From JBEIHX01 sp044375455 (GTDB lineage Bacteria > Pseudomonadota > Alphaproteobacteria > Caulobacterales > Aquidulcibacteraceae): a stretch of DNA of 15,133 nt. This document shows, one piece after another, positions 1-7,379 of this stretch. The notes beneath the pieces were generated by a model. It ran no database searches and was not told the origin of the DNA. It saw only the letters and a list, made by a program, of their open reading frames with translations. Positions within the stretch are counted from its first letter, which is position 1. Every line of letters starts with the position of its first letter. A program made the translations under genes and the position numbers. Location of the stretch: positions 1-15,133 of the forward strand of contig JBILMQ010000055.1 in assembly GCA_044375455.1 (NCBI GenBank). Direction: 5' to 3'.

Positions 1-64
1 GGCAGCCCCATCCCCGCCCACACGCCCCGCTGTGACACGCCGGACTGCTTACCGGAGCGCCTGG

Positions 65-76
65 CCGCACGTGCGG
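65..76. promoter_or_regulatory. Perfect 12-bp palindrome upstream of trxB
   Basis: CCGCACGTGCGG is a perfect palindrome about 130 bp before the trxB start. The stretch 1-208 has no convincing gene: the trxB frame stays open upstream but is rich in Arg and Pro and looks non-coding. The palindrome could be a dimeric regulator site or a chance event in GC-rich DNA. I know of no regulator to assign to it. Confidence 0.2.
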
Positions 77-168
77 TGGCGCGCACAACCACCGAAGGGC
101 GGGCGCCGATCCACTGCCCCGGGCGCCAAGCCCCGCGACCTTGCGCGAGGACGATTCTCGGGCCACGT

Positions 169-184
169 GTCTTGGAAGCAAGAC
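169..184 (+). promoter_or_regulatory. Small hairpin in the trxB leader
   Basis: GTCTTG-GAAG-CAAGAC forms a perfect 6-bp stem with a 4-nt loop. It ends 14 nt before the ribosome binding site GGAGA (199-203) of trxB. It may simply be a leader fold; no U-tract follows, so it is not a terminator. Confidence 0.25.
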
Positions 185-208
185 CGGCCAGCGCCCTCGG
201 AGACGATC

Positions 209-1177
209 ATGATCGCAGACAAGCACGCCCCAATCGTGATCATCGGGTCGGGGCCTGCCGGATATGCAGCCGCCATCTACGCCGCACGAGCAATGCGCAA
301 GCCTCTGATCATCGAGGGGCTCCAGCCTGGCGGGCAACTGACGATCACAACGGATGTTGAAAACTACCCCGGCTATGCCGAGGTCGTTCAAGGCCCCTGG
401 ATGATGGACCAGATGCGCGCCCAGGCGACGCATGTCGGCGCTGAGATTGTGGCAGATACGATCATGTCGGCCGATCTCTCGCGCAGGCCGTTTCTGCTGG
501 CCGGCGACAGCGGGCGGACCTACGGGGCCGACGCGCTCATCATCGCCACGGGCGCGAAGGCGCGCTGGCTGGGTCTGGAAAGCGAGAAACGGCTGGCGGG
601 CGGCGGTGTGTCGGCGTGCGCCACGTGCGACGGATTCTTCTATCGCGGCAAGGAAGTGGTGGTTGTCGGGGGCGGCAATACCGCGGTCGAAGAAGCGCTG
701 TTTCTTACCAACTTCGCCACCAAGGTGACGCTGATCCACCGGCGGGATCAGCTTCGCGCCGAAAAGATCCTGCAGGAACGGCTCTTCGCACACCCCAAGA
801 TCCAGGTGGTGTGGAACTCTGCGGTCGAGGAAATTCTGGGAGACGGTGCGCCGCCTGTTGTCGTGGGCGTTCGGGTGCGTGACCTGCAGACCGGCGCTGA
901 GCGCACACTTGCGTGTGACGGCTTCTTCGTCGCGATTGGCCATGAACCCCAGACAAGCCTTTTCGCAGGCCAGTTGGCGATGAAGCCGGGCGGGTATCTG
1001 ATTGTCGAGCCCGGGACTGCCAAGACGGACATACCAGGCGTCTTTGCTGCAGGCGACGTTGCTGACGATACCTACAGGCAGGCGGTGACGGCTGCCGGCA
1101 TGGGGTGCATGGCTGCGCTCGACGCTGAGCGGTTTCTGTCGGGCCTTGAGCACGCGAGCCATGCGGCGGCGGAGTAA
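209..1177 (+). CDS. trxB: Thioredoxin reductase (NADPH, FAD flavoprotein)
   Basis: This cytoplasmic flavoenzyme uses NADPH to reduce oxidised thioredoxin (EC 1.8.1.9). The 322-residue product has the normal family length. Visible motifs in order are the N-terminal FAD-binding GSGPAG near residue 12, the redox-active CATC with cysteines 137 and 140, the NADPH-binding GGGNTAVEEA followed by HRRD and RAEK, and the C-terminal FAD motif GVFAAGDV. I chose ATG 209 because GGAGA lies 5 nt upstream and the FAD motif starts right after it; the frame is open back to position 32, but that extension is Arg/Pro-rich and has no counterpart in the family. The GH13 gene begins only 9 bp after the stop, so the two are probably co-transcribed. 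No key residue is missing. Confidence 0.96.
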   Translation: MIADKHAPIVIIGSGPAGYAAAIYAARAMRKPLIIEGLQPGGQLTITTDVENYPGYAEVVQGPWMMDQMRAQATHVGAEIVADTIMSADLSRRPFLLAGDSGRTYGADALIIATGAKARWLGLESEKRLAGGGVSACATCDGFFYRGKEVVVVGGGNTAVEEALFLTNFATKVTLIHRRDQLRAEKILQERLFAHPKIQVVWNSAVEEILGDGAPPVVVGVRVRDLQTGAERTLACDGFFVAIGHEPQTSLFAGQLAMKPGGYLIVEPGTAKTDIPGVFAAGDVADDTYRQAVTAAGMGCMAALDAERFLSGLEHASHAAAE

Positions 1178-1186
1178 GGTGCGCCC

Positions 1187-2794
1187 ATGAGGCCTTGGTG
1201 GAAAGACGCGGTCGTCTATCAGGTCTACCCCAAGTCGTTCAGGGACGCCTCCGGAGACGGCGTCGGCGACATCTGCGGTATCATCGAAAAGCTCGATTAT
1301 CTCGCCGATCTCGGCATCGACTGCCTTTGGGTGTCGCCGATCTTCCAGTCGCCGATGGCGGACAACGGCTATGACGTCTCGGATTACAAATCGGTAGCGC
1401 CTCAGTTCGGCGCCATCCGCGATGTCGACCGCCTGATCGAGCAGGCACACCAGCGAGGCATCAGGCTGGTGCTGGATTTTGCGCTCAACCATACGTCTAC
1501 GGCGCATCCATGGTTTCAGGAAGCGCAGTCGCCAAGTTCTGCCCATCGCGACTGGTACATCTGGCGCGATGGGCGTGGCGACGGACCGCCAAACAACTGG
1601 CGGTCAATATTCGGCGGCTCGGCCTGGTCGCGGATTGGCGAGCAGTATTATCTACACCTGTTCGACCGCACTCAGGCAGATCTCAATTGGGAAAACCCCA
1701 AGGTGCGCGCTGCGATCCATGAGGCAATGCGCTTCTGGCTCGATCGCGGAATAGACGGCTACCGGCTCGACGTTGTGAGCGTCATCTCCAAACCTGACGG
1801 TCTGCCGGATGCTGCAGATCATCGCCACGGACCATTTTATGGCATGCTGGCGGATGGACCGCGGCTGCACGCCTACCTTCGCGAGCTTCACCAGGAGGTC
1901 TTCGCCGGCCGCGACTGCGTGGCCATCGGCGAGGCGCCAGGTGTGGATCCGTCGCGCGCTGCGCGTCTGGTGGATCCGTCTGATCCGATGTTGGACATGA
2001 TCTATCATTTTGATCTGGTGGAGCCAGTGCGCGGACCCGATGGGGACTGGGACCGGGTAGCGTTGAAGAAGGTTTTTTCCGATTGGGATCGGGGCATCGG
2101 ACCGCGCGGTTGGAACACGACGGTGCTCTCAAACCACGATCTCGGCAGGCTGGTGTCCCGGTTCGGGGATGAGGCCTTGCGGGTTGAGAGCGCGAAGGCC
2201 CTCGCAACCCTTGTCCTGCTGCAACGCGCGACGCCGTTCATCTACCAGGGCGACGAACTCGGACTTGTGAATTGCCCATTCCAGACCATCAGTGACTTGA
2301 ATGATGTATGGGCTCAGACGACATACCGGCTCAAGCTGGCGCAGAGCGCAGACCCAGACGCCGCGTTCCAGGCGGCGCTTCGCATCACGCGTGACCATGC
2401 TCGCACGCCCTTTCCCTGGACGTCCGACGCAGGCGCGGGGTTCACCCAGGCCGCGCGCCCCTGGCTCATGCTGCATCCCAATGCATCCACGGTGAATGCC
2501 GCCGCCCAGGCCAGCGATCCGCACAGCCCCCAGACGTTCATCAAGCAACTGATCGCGCTGCGCCGGGGGGACGATCTCTGGCGCACCGGCGAGTTCCTGG
2601 ATCTGATGCCGTCAGACGACAGTGTGTTTCTGTTCGAGCGCCGTCTTGGCGCCAGACGCGGGCGTGTCGCGATCAATCTGCGCAGCGCGCCAGCAGTCTT
2701 GCCGGACTGTGCGGGTCTGGGCGCTTGCCTGCACAGCTACGCGTCCCCGCCAGCGCACATGTTGCGGCCCTGGGAATGTGTCGTCTGGACCTAA
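1187..2794 (+). CDS. GH13 alpha-glucosidase (oligo-1,6-glucosidase-like)
   Basis: A 535-residue glycoside hydrolase family 13 enzyme expected to cleave terminal alpha-glucosidic bonds of short malto- or isomalto-oligosaccharides. The four GH13 regions are visible: DFALNH (Asp97, His102), GIDGYRLDV with nucleophile Asp195, AIGEAP with acid/base Glu249, and NHD with transition-state stabiliser Asp318. The N-terminal DASGDGVGD resembles the calcium site of this group. The run ISKPDGLPDA after the nucleophile is typical of the oligo-1,6-glucosidase branch. Val196 directly follows the nucleophile; in characterised relatives Val there goes with alpha-1,6 and Ala or Thr with alpha-1,4 preference, so isomaltose-type activity is a reasonable inference. 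There is no signal peptide, so it is probably cytoplasmic. No sugar transporter or regulator lies beside it, which is unusual for a glucan locus. Dextran glucosidase or trehalulose-type activity cannot be excluded. Confidence 0.92.
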   Translation: MRPWWKDAVVYQVYPKSFRDASGDGVGDICGIIEKLDYLADLGIDCLWVSPIFQSPMADNGYDVSDYKSVAPQFGAIRDVDRLIEQAHQRGIRLVLDFALNHTSTAHPWFQEAQSPSSAHRDWYIWRDGRGDGPPNNWRSIFGGSAWSRIGEQYYLHLFDRTQADLNWENPKVRAAIHEAMRFWLDRGIDGYRLDVVSVISKPDGLPDAADHRHGPFYGMLADGPRLHAYLRELHQEVFAGRDCVAIGEAPGVDPSRAARLVDPSDPMLDMIYHFDLVEPVRGPDGDWDRVALKKVFSDWDRGIGPRGWNTTVLSNHDLGRLVSRFGDEALRVESAKALATLVLLQRATPFIYQGDELGLVNCPFQTISDLNDVWAQTTYRLKLAQSADPDAAFQAALRITRDHARTPFPWTSDAGAGFTQAARPWLMLHPNASTVNAAAQASDPHSPQTFIKQLIALRRGDDLWRTGEFLDLMPSDDSVFLFERRLGARRGRVAINLRSAPAVLPDCAGLGACLHSYASPPAHMLRPWECVVWT

Positions 2795-2837
2795 GCCGCT
2801 GCAGAGCTACCTCAGTCATGGAGTCCGGGAGACCTCC

Positions 2838-3323
2838 ATGCGCCGTGCAACACCCGCTGCTGACTTCACCGCTCAGGCTCCATCCAGGTTTCGCGCGATC
2901 CTGCCCGGCCTTGCCGCATTCGCGCTCTGCATCGCGATGGCTGCCTCAGCCCGGGCGTCTTCCTCGCTCGAGTCAGTCCTTGGGGTGTGGCTGGTGGCTT
3001 CGAAGAGCGGTCATGTCGAGATCAGCCGCTGCGGCGACAGCGTGTGCGGGACAATTATTTGGCTGAAGGAGGAGCGCCCCGGCCAGACAATTCTGGACGC
3101 ACGAAACAAGGATCCGACCGCGCGCGTCCGCCCGATCCGCGGGTCGCAAATGCTGTGGGGCTTCTCGCCCGGTCAATCAGGCTGGGTGCACGGGCGCATC
3201 TACAACGCGCAGGACGGAAATACGTACCGCGCCGAGCTCATGGCCCCGGGGCCGGACATCCTGAAAGTGAAAGGCTGCGCCGGACCGATTTGCCAGACGC
3301 AGACATGGCGACGGGTGCGCTGA
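2838..3323 (+). CDS. Secreted DUF2147 family protein
   Basis: This 161-residue protein belongs to the DUF2147 family, which is of unknown function and usually exported. A basic N-terminus (RFRA) is followed by a hydrophobic run around residues 20-36 and an ASARA cleavage-like site near residue 40, indicating a Sec signal peptide. The mature part shows the family pattern: G-W near 49-51, CGDSVCGTIIWL (Cys65, Cys70), LDARNKDP near 86-93, W116 with a following IYNAQDGNTY, and a C-terminal GCAGPICQTQTWRR (Cys147, Cys152). The four cysteines could form disulfides in the periplasm. ATG 2838 was chosen because GGGAG lies just upstream and it places the signal peptide correctly; the frame is open further back inside the GH13 gene but is not credible there. 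The 43-bp gap to the GH13 gene allows co-transcription. Confidence 0.88.
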   Translation: MRRATPAADFTAQAPSRFRAILPGLAAFALCIAMAASARASSSLESVLGVWLVASKSGHVEISRCGDSVCGTIIWLKEERPGQTILDARNKDPTARVRPIRGSQMLWGFSPGQSGWVHGRIYNAQDGNTYRAELMAPGPDILKVKGCAGPICQTQTWRRVR

Positions 3324-3348
3324 GACAATTGCTGAATTGGGACTGACA

Positions 3349-3393
3349 GGGGCGGCACTGAGTGGGGCGGCACTGGGCAGGGCGGCACCGGGT
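3349..3393 (+). repeat. Three imperfect 15-bp tandem repeats
   Basis: Units 3349-3363, 3364-3378 and 3379-3393 share GGGCGGCAC followed by TGAGT, TGGGC or CGGGT. They lie in the 200-bp gap (3324-3523) between the DUF2147 gene and tRNA-Leu, where I see no gene. The rest of that gap shows nothing recognisable. Confidence 0.6.
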
Positions 3394-3523
3394 GGTGCTG
3401 GCTGGCAGCTGACCTGTTGCAATGCACTGGCTGGCCCGGCGCAGGGGCGCCACATCGCACGCTCAGCTTTGCGCATGTTTCGACTTGCCGCCGACGGCAT
3501 CGGCGCCGCATCAGTTCCTGGCT

Positions 3524-3610
3524 GCGGACGTGGCGAAACCGGTAGACGCAAGGGACTTAAAATCCCTCGGCTGCAAGGCTGTGCGGGTTCGATCCCCGCC
3601 GTCCGCACCA
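3524..3610 (+). tRNA. tRNA-Leu (anticodon UAA)
   Basis: The acceptor stem GCGGACG (3524-3530) pairs with CGTCCGC (3600-3606), followed by discriminator A and an encoded CCA (3608-3610). The anticodon stem AGGGA/TCCCT (3551-3555/3563-3567) encloses the loop CTTAAAA, giving anticodon TAA at 3558-3560. A long variable arm is present, as expected for a type II leucine tRNA, and the T-arm GCGGGTTCGATCCCCGC is canonical. Total length is 87 nt. It reads UUA and, by wobble, UUG; UUA should be rare in a genome this GC-rich. Confidence 0.97.
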
Positions 3611-3739
3611 GCACTGCACGAAAGGGACCTCGGGCGACGCCGACGCGGCGGCCCAACCAAGCCGCGCGAGGAAGCGCCAGCAGGCGTCAGGCGCGCCCGG
3701 CAGGAAGGCGCCGCACCCAGGCAAGACGCAGACCGGACA

Positions 3740-4372
3740 TCAGGCGATCCTGGCCCGCCCCCAATAATTGTACCCCGCGAACCTCGGGGTCTTGGGAAGG
3801 TACATGGTTTGCATATCGGTGATGGTGAAGCCGGCAGACTCAACAATGCGGGGTATGTCCCGACACAGATGGCAGCCGCCCGCAATCGCGCGCCAGAGCG
3901 GCTCCAAGCCCCGCTGAAAACGCGCGACGCCAGCATCAGGCGCCTTGCCGTGCTCACAGAAGAGCAGCTGTCCATCCGGCTTCAAGGCCGCACGGGCGCC
4001 CACCAGAGCAGCGCACGGGTCAGGTATCGTGCACAGCGCGTAAGTGACCAAAACTGTGTCAAAACTTGCTGGGCGCAAGCACGCCGTCTCTGCCGCCGCG
4101 GTTTCGATCGAAACCGGAAACGGCGCAGCTGCAACAGCCGCCCTTGAGCGTTCCAGCATGCCCGATGAGGGCTCGAGCCCGACCACCTCACGGACGCTGA
4201 CCTTGTCATAGTAGGCGAGATTCAATCCGGATCCGAAACCCAGTTCCAGCACACGCCCAGCGGCCCGCGGAACAATTTTCTGGCGCTGACGCGCGATTGG
4301 ACGCGTTCCGCAGGCCGCGGCGATGACGCCCGGCAGGATCCGTCGTTCATAAAAGCTCTCTGGCTTCGCCAT
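3740..4372 (-). CDS. Class I SAM-dependent methyltransferase (METTL7-like)
   Basis: A 210-residue methyltransferase of the Rossmann-fold SAM-binding class; the substrate is not identifiable. Motif I is VLELGFGSGLN (residues 41-51), the acidic residue ending strand 2 is Glu67 in GLEPS, and the post-motif region SFDTVLVTYALCTIPDP (103-119) is typical of the Methyltransf_11 group. The C-terminal FCEHG (138-142) and GGCHLCRDI (165-173) resemble the METTL7-type branch, some members of which methylate thiols or lipids; that is only a family resemblance. The ATG at 4372 has AGGAG 6 nt upstream. It lies 61 bp behind the NUDIX gene on the same strand and is probably transcribed with it. The 3' end faces the tRNA-Leu gene across about 130 bp in which I see nothing else. 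Confidence 0.85.
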   Translation of the reverse strand: MAKPESFYERRILPGVIAAACGTRPIARQRQKIVPRAAGRVLELGFGSGLNLAYYDKVSVREVVGLEPSSGMLERSRAAVAAAPFPVSIETAAAETACLRPASFDTVLVTYALCTIPDPCAALVGARAALKPDGQLLFCEHGKAPDAGVARFQRGLEPLWRAIAGGCHLCRDIPRIVESAGFTITDMQTMYLPKTPRFAGYNYWGRARIA

Positions 4373-4433
4373 GCCACGCTCCTGGGCGGCACTTTGGCGC
4401 GTACGCCGGACGGGTCAAGCGGCGCCGGCGCCC

Positions 4434-4916
4434 TTACGCCCCGCCTCCATCGGGAGGCTGTGCGCGCATCCATGACAGGATGGCCCAGGCGTGTGCGTCG
4501 TGGCGCATCGCCAAGGCGGCCGACAACGGCTCAAGCCAAACCAGGTGATGATCCGCCTCGATGCCGCCGCCAGCGTCGCCCGCCAGCCTGCAGATGCGAA
4601 AACTCGAAACGGCGTTGCGCGGGCTGAACCCCGGCTTCACCCAATACTGGGCCGCGCGCACAATGGTCAGCCCGGCCCGCACAAGCAGGCCGGTCTCCTC
4701 GCGAAACTCACGCTCCAGAGCCTGCTCTTCGGTTTCGCCCGGATCAATCCCGCCGCCGGGAAGATCATACTCAAACGGCGCTTCAGCCCCAATCCGCGCG
4801 ATGGCCAGGCGCCCGTCGAAGCCGGCGGCGATCCCGTAAACGCATGGCCGCGCCGGGTAGTCGAGCCCAGGCCTGCGCCGGCCGAATTGCAGAAGGTCGG
4901 GCGTGATCTGGTCCAT
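4434..4916 (-). CDS. NUDIX hydrolase
   Basis: A 160-residue NUDIX-fold hydrolase that would cleave a nucleoside diphosphate linked to another moiety, using divalent metal. The Nudix box spans residues 55-77 and satisfies G-x5-E-x7-REUxEExGU: Gly55, Glu61, Arg69, Glu70, Glu73, Glu74 and Gly76 are all present. The substrate cannot be read from the sequence. The box is preceded by EYDLPGGG, as in ADP-ribose or (d)NTP pyrophosphatases. I chose ATG 4916 because GAGG is 6 nt upstream; the frame is open to 4982, but that stretch is Arg-rich without a good ribosome site. It is divergent from the MFS gene and is probably first in a two-gene unit with the methyltransferase. Confidence 0.88.
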   Translation of the reverse strand: MDQITPDLLQFGRRRPGLDYPARPCVYGIAAGFDGRLAIARIGAEAPFEYDLPGGGIDPGETEEQALEREFREETGLLVRAGLTIVRAAQYWVKPGFSPRNAVSSFRICRLAGDAGGGIEADHHLVWLEPLSAALAMRHDAHAWAILSWMRAQPPDGGGA

Positions 4917-5054
4917 ACGGCGCCTCGTTGAGCGGACAGCGCAGCGCCTGCGCGTGTGCGACATGATGTTCGGCGCTTGCACATTCGGCGCTGCCAGCGC
5001 TGGCTCATGGCTCTGTCATGCACAATACTCCATGGAACCTGAGGGGAAAACGCC
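4917..5054. promoter_or_regulatory. Divergent intergenic region (NUDIX / MFS)
   Basis: These 138 bp separate two divergent starts and must hold promoters for both directions. The MFS gene has a purine-rich GAGGGGAAAA ahead of its ATG. I could not identify clear -35/-10 boxes or an operator by eye. Confidence 0.5.
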
Positions 5055-6218
5055 ATGAGAGAGCCTTTGCAGACGCCGGGCGCGCGCGCGTGGCGATATT
5101 GGCTCGCCATACTGGCGGTGGCGATGCCGGTGCAGATGTCGGTGACAGCCTCGCCCTTCATCAACGGCCTCGCGATGGACACCCGTCAGGCTGCCTCTGA
5201 AACTATCGGGCTGATCCGGTCTTGCGAAATTCTGCTGAACGCGAGCTTGATGATCTGGCTGTCTGCGCGGCTTGTCCATTTTGCGCCCAAGGTTCTGGCG
5301 CTTGCCGGCCTGACAGGCTTCATCGTCGGCAACCTGATTTGCGGCGTCAGCAATGATCTGACTGGGCTTGCGGCAGGACGGCTGCTCGCCGGCGCCGGCG
5401 CTGGCGCGATGGTGGCCTCACTCGGCGCCTTCGTCGGCAGATTGGCAAGCCCACATCGTGCTGCAGCGCTGATCGCGATTCCAGTCACCGGCGGCGCGAT
5501 CGTGACAGCGCTGCTTGCGAGCGCGGCGGCGGACGCCAAATCAAGCCTCGGCCTGTTTGGTCTTCTTGCCACTGGCGGCAGTCTTGGCTTGCTCCTCATG
5601 GCGGCCGCGCCGGGCGGGTTCTTTCACGCCGCCCATTCGCCGCCATTCAGGTCGATGCTGCGCGCACTGCGTTCCCCATTTGTGATCGCCTGCGCCACGA
5701 TCTTCATGGGATCTACAGCCGTCTGGCACTTTTTTCAGCGCATCGGACTGAGCCACGGCCTCGACAATGCCGCGATAGGAACGCTGACAGTGCAAGTCTC
5801 GCTGGCCTGCGCCCTGCTCGCGCCAGCCGCCGCACTCGTGCGCGACGCCTGGGTGAGATGGACCTTCATCGGATCACTGATTGGTTTCGGAGCGGGCTCT
5901 ACCTTGATCCCACTGGCGCCAGACGCGCACGTCTATGCCGCCGGTTACTTGCTGCAATCAGCGGCCTTTACGTTTTACACGCTATTCGTCGCAGCGGTTG
6001 CAGCCCGGCTTGACCGCACCGGGGGCATTGCCGCTGCAGGCAATGGATGGCAGGCGCTTGGCGGTGCGATTTCTCCGGCCATTGGCGGCATGCTGATCTC
6101 AGGCGGCGCGTTCTTGCCGCTGGCTGTGTTTTGCGCTCTTGCAAGCCTCGCTACCGTAACGCTCGGCGTAATCGGAACGAAAGATCTGGCGCCGACCGGC
6201 GCACGCGAGAAAAGCTAA
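5055..6218 (+). CDS. MFS transporter
   Basis: A 387-residue inner-membrane protein of the major facilitator superfamily. It has repeated hydrophobic segments consistent with about 12 helices: for example residues 13-31, 57-78, 81-98, 106-127, 136-155, 165-186, 208-228 and further segments to about 380. The stretch GRLLAGAGAGAMVASLGAFVG around residues 107-127 resembles the glycine-rich helix 4 of MFS drug/metabolite exporters, and a basic loop (RLASPHRAA) follows, as expected for the cytoplasmic side. The substrate is unknown. GAGGGGAAAA precedes the ATG. A LysR-type regulator gene follows in the same orientation after about 100 bp, so the pair may form a regulated transport unit. No partner periplasmic or outer-membrane component is nearby. 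Confidence 0.88.
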   Translation: MREPLQTPGARAWRYWLAILAVAMPVQMSVTASPFINGLAMDTRQAASETIGLIRSCEILLNASLMIWLSARLVHFAPKVLALAGLTGFIVGNLICGVSNDLTGLAAGRLLAGAGAGAMVASLGAFVGRLASPHRAAALIAIPVTGGAIVTALLASAAADAKSSLGLFGLLATGGSLGLLLMAAAPGGFFHAAHSPPFRSMLRALRSPFVIACATIFMGSTAVWHFFQRIGLSHGLDNAAIGTLTVQVSLACALLAPAAALVRDAWVRWTFIGSLIGFGAGSTLIPLAPDAHVYAAGYLLQSAAFTFYTLFVAAVAARLDRTGGIAAAGNGWQALGGAISPAIGGMLISGGAFLPLAVFCALASLATVTLGVIGTKDLAPTGAREKS

Positions 6219-6252
6219 CACAAGACTGGAGCGTTCCTCATCCCTGCCTGAA

Positions 6253-6277
6253 ATGCAATGTCTCGCGACTGCATGCA
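6253..6277. promoter_or_regulatory. Dyad element upstream of the LysR gene
   Basis: ATGCA (6253-6257) and TGCAT (6270-6274) form an inverted repeat with a 12-nt spacer; the right arm sits in the 8-bp palindrome TGCATGCA (6270-6277). It lies 43 bp before the LysR-type start, where autoregulatory sites are common. The spacing does not fit the classic T-N11-A box, so assignment is tentative. Confidence 0.25.
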
Positions 6278-6319
6278 TGATACCCGCGCGTAACGGTTTG
6301 GCGAGAAGATGAGAGCGCA

Positions 6320-7219
6320 ATGCCGGAAGAACGACCTTTGCCGTTGAATGCGCTGCGCGCGTTTGAAGCAGCAGCCCGACATCTGAGTTTCTCGCGCGCG
6401 GCGGAGGAACTGGATGTCACACCTGGCGCAGTCAGCCAGCACGTCCGCACGCTTGAGGACGCCGTCGGCCAGCCCTTGTTCAAAAGGCTTGGCCGCCATG
6501 TCATTCTGACACCCGCCGCGCAATCAGCCCTGCCAGTGCTTCGTGAAGGCTTTGATCGGATCGCCGAGGCCGGCCGGCTGATGCATCAGCCAAGTCGCAA
6601 AGGCCGCATCGCGGTGTCCGTGGCGCCGAGCCTGGCGTCGAAATGGCTTCTGCCGCGGCTCGACAGGTTTCAGGCGCGACACCCTGATATCGAAGTCTGG
6701 GTATCGGCGGACATGAACACCGTCGACTTTGCCACCGCTGACGTCGACCTCGCGATTCGCTACGGCGCCGGCGCCTACCAGGGACTGGTTGCAGACCGCC
6801 TGATGCAGGAAAGCGTGCTGGCGGTCGCAAGCCCAGGCCTGGTCGCCGACCTTGCGATCGCAGCGCCGGCAGATCTCGCCCGCGCTCCATTGTTGCACGA
6901 CGGGTCGCCAGAACAGGACCCATCCTGCCCAGACTGGCCAATGTGGCTCAAGGCGCGCGGCGTATCCATTCGTGAACCCGGCCGCGGGCCCCGCTTCAAC
7001 CAGACAAGTCTGGTGATTGAGGCGGCCGTGGCCGGTCGGGGCGTCGCACTGGCCAAGCGCGCCATTGCTGAGGCTGACCTCAAGGCGGGCCGGCTGGTCG
7101 CCCTGTTCGATGAAACAGCGCCCCTCGCCTTCGCGTATTGGCTGGTCTGGCCGAAGGGGCGCACCGTGTCCCAGCCAATGCGCGCATTCATCGCCTGGCT
7201 CAAGGACGAGGCGACCTAG
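6320..7219 (+). CDS. LysR-type transcriptional regulator (GcvA-like)
   Basis: A 299-residue LysR-family DNA-binding regulator. The N-terminal winged helix-turn-helix is clear: PLNALRAFEAAARHLSFSRA at about residues 8-27, then AAEELDVTPGAVSQHVRTLE and PLFKR by residue about 56. The effector-binding domain follows from about residue 94 (GRIAVSVAPSLASKWLLPRL), and the layout with DVDLAIRYG is typical of the GcvA-like branch. The effector is unknown. It lies about 100 bp downstream of the MFS gene in the same direction, which suggests but does not prove that it controls that transporter. A GAGAG-type ribosome site precedes the ATG. A strong terminator follows at 7265-7300. Confidence 0.93.
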   Translation: MPEERPLPLNALRAFEAAARHLSFSRAAEELDVTPGAVSQHVRTLEDAVGQPLFKRLGRHVILTPAAQSALPVLREGFDRIAEAGRLMHQPSRKGRIAVSVAPSLASKWLLPRLDRFQARHPDIEVWVSADMNTVDFATADVDLAIRYGAGAYQGLVADRLMQESVLAVASPGLVADLAIAAPADLARAPLLHDGSPEQDPSCPDWPMWLKARGVSIREPGRGPRFNQTSLVIEAAVAGRGVALAKRAIAEADLKAGRLVALFDETAPLAFAYWLVWPKGRTVSQPMRAFIAWLKDEAT

Positions 7220-7264
7220 AGCCTCCCACGGCCGGGCCAGCCCCCCTCACAGCGTTCCGGCCCA

Positions 7265-7300
7265 CCCGCAGCGCAACGACCGCGCTGCGGGCGCTCTTTT
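7265..7300 (+). terminator. Rho-independent terminator after the LysR gene
   Basis: CCCGCAGCGC (7265-7274) and GCGCTGCGGG (7282-7291) form a perfect 10-bp stem around a 7-nt loop. CGCTCTTTT follows, giving a short U-tract. It lies 45 bp after the LysR stop and about 80 bp before the chorismate mutase start. An attenuator for the latter is conceivable, but I see no leader peptide with Phe, Tyr or Trp runs. Confidence 0.8.
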
Positions 7301-7379
7301 GAGGAGGCCCCACGACCGGCGGACAAACATCAGGCCGCGCGGCTCTTGAAGGTTGCGCTCCGGACAGGTGCGGTTAGGT

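Noticed and set aside
32..208. N-terminal extension of the trxB frame
   Set aside because: No thioredoxin reductase has such an Arg/Pro-rich leader, and a good ribosome site sits right before ATG 209.
2129..2548. Minus-strand open frames inside the GH13 gene
   Set aside because: The GH13 frame carries all catalytic motifs over this stretch; the antisense frames have no recognisable domains.
3524..3610. tRNA-Leu as an integration site for a mobile element
   Set aside because: No integrase, no second copy of the tRNA 3' end seen by eye, and the genes on both sides look like ordinary chromosomal genes.
3422..4147. A 241-codon plus-strand open frame running through the tRNA-Leu and antisense to the methyltransferase
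   Set aside because: It would translate across a tRNA gene and has the Arg/Pro/Ala composition of a shadow frame. The methyltransferase on the other strand has clear motifs.
7220..7379. Amino-acid attenuator controlling chorismate mutase
   Set aside because: The hairpin and U-tract are good, but I found no leader peptide with Phe, Tyr or Trp codons and no alternative pairing. A terminator for the LysR gene is simpler.
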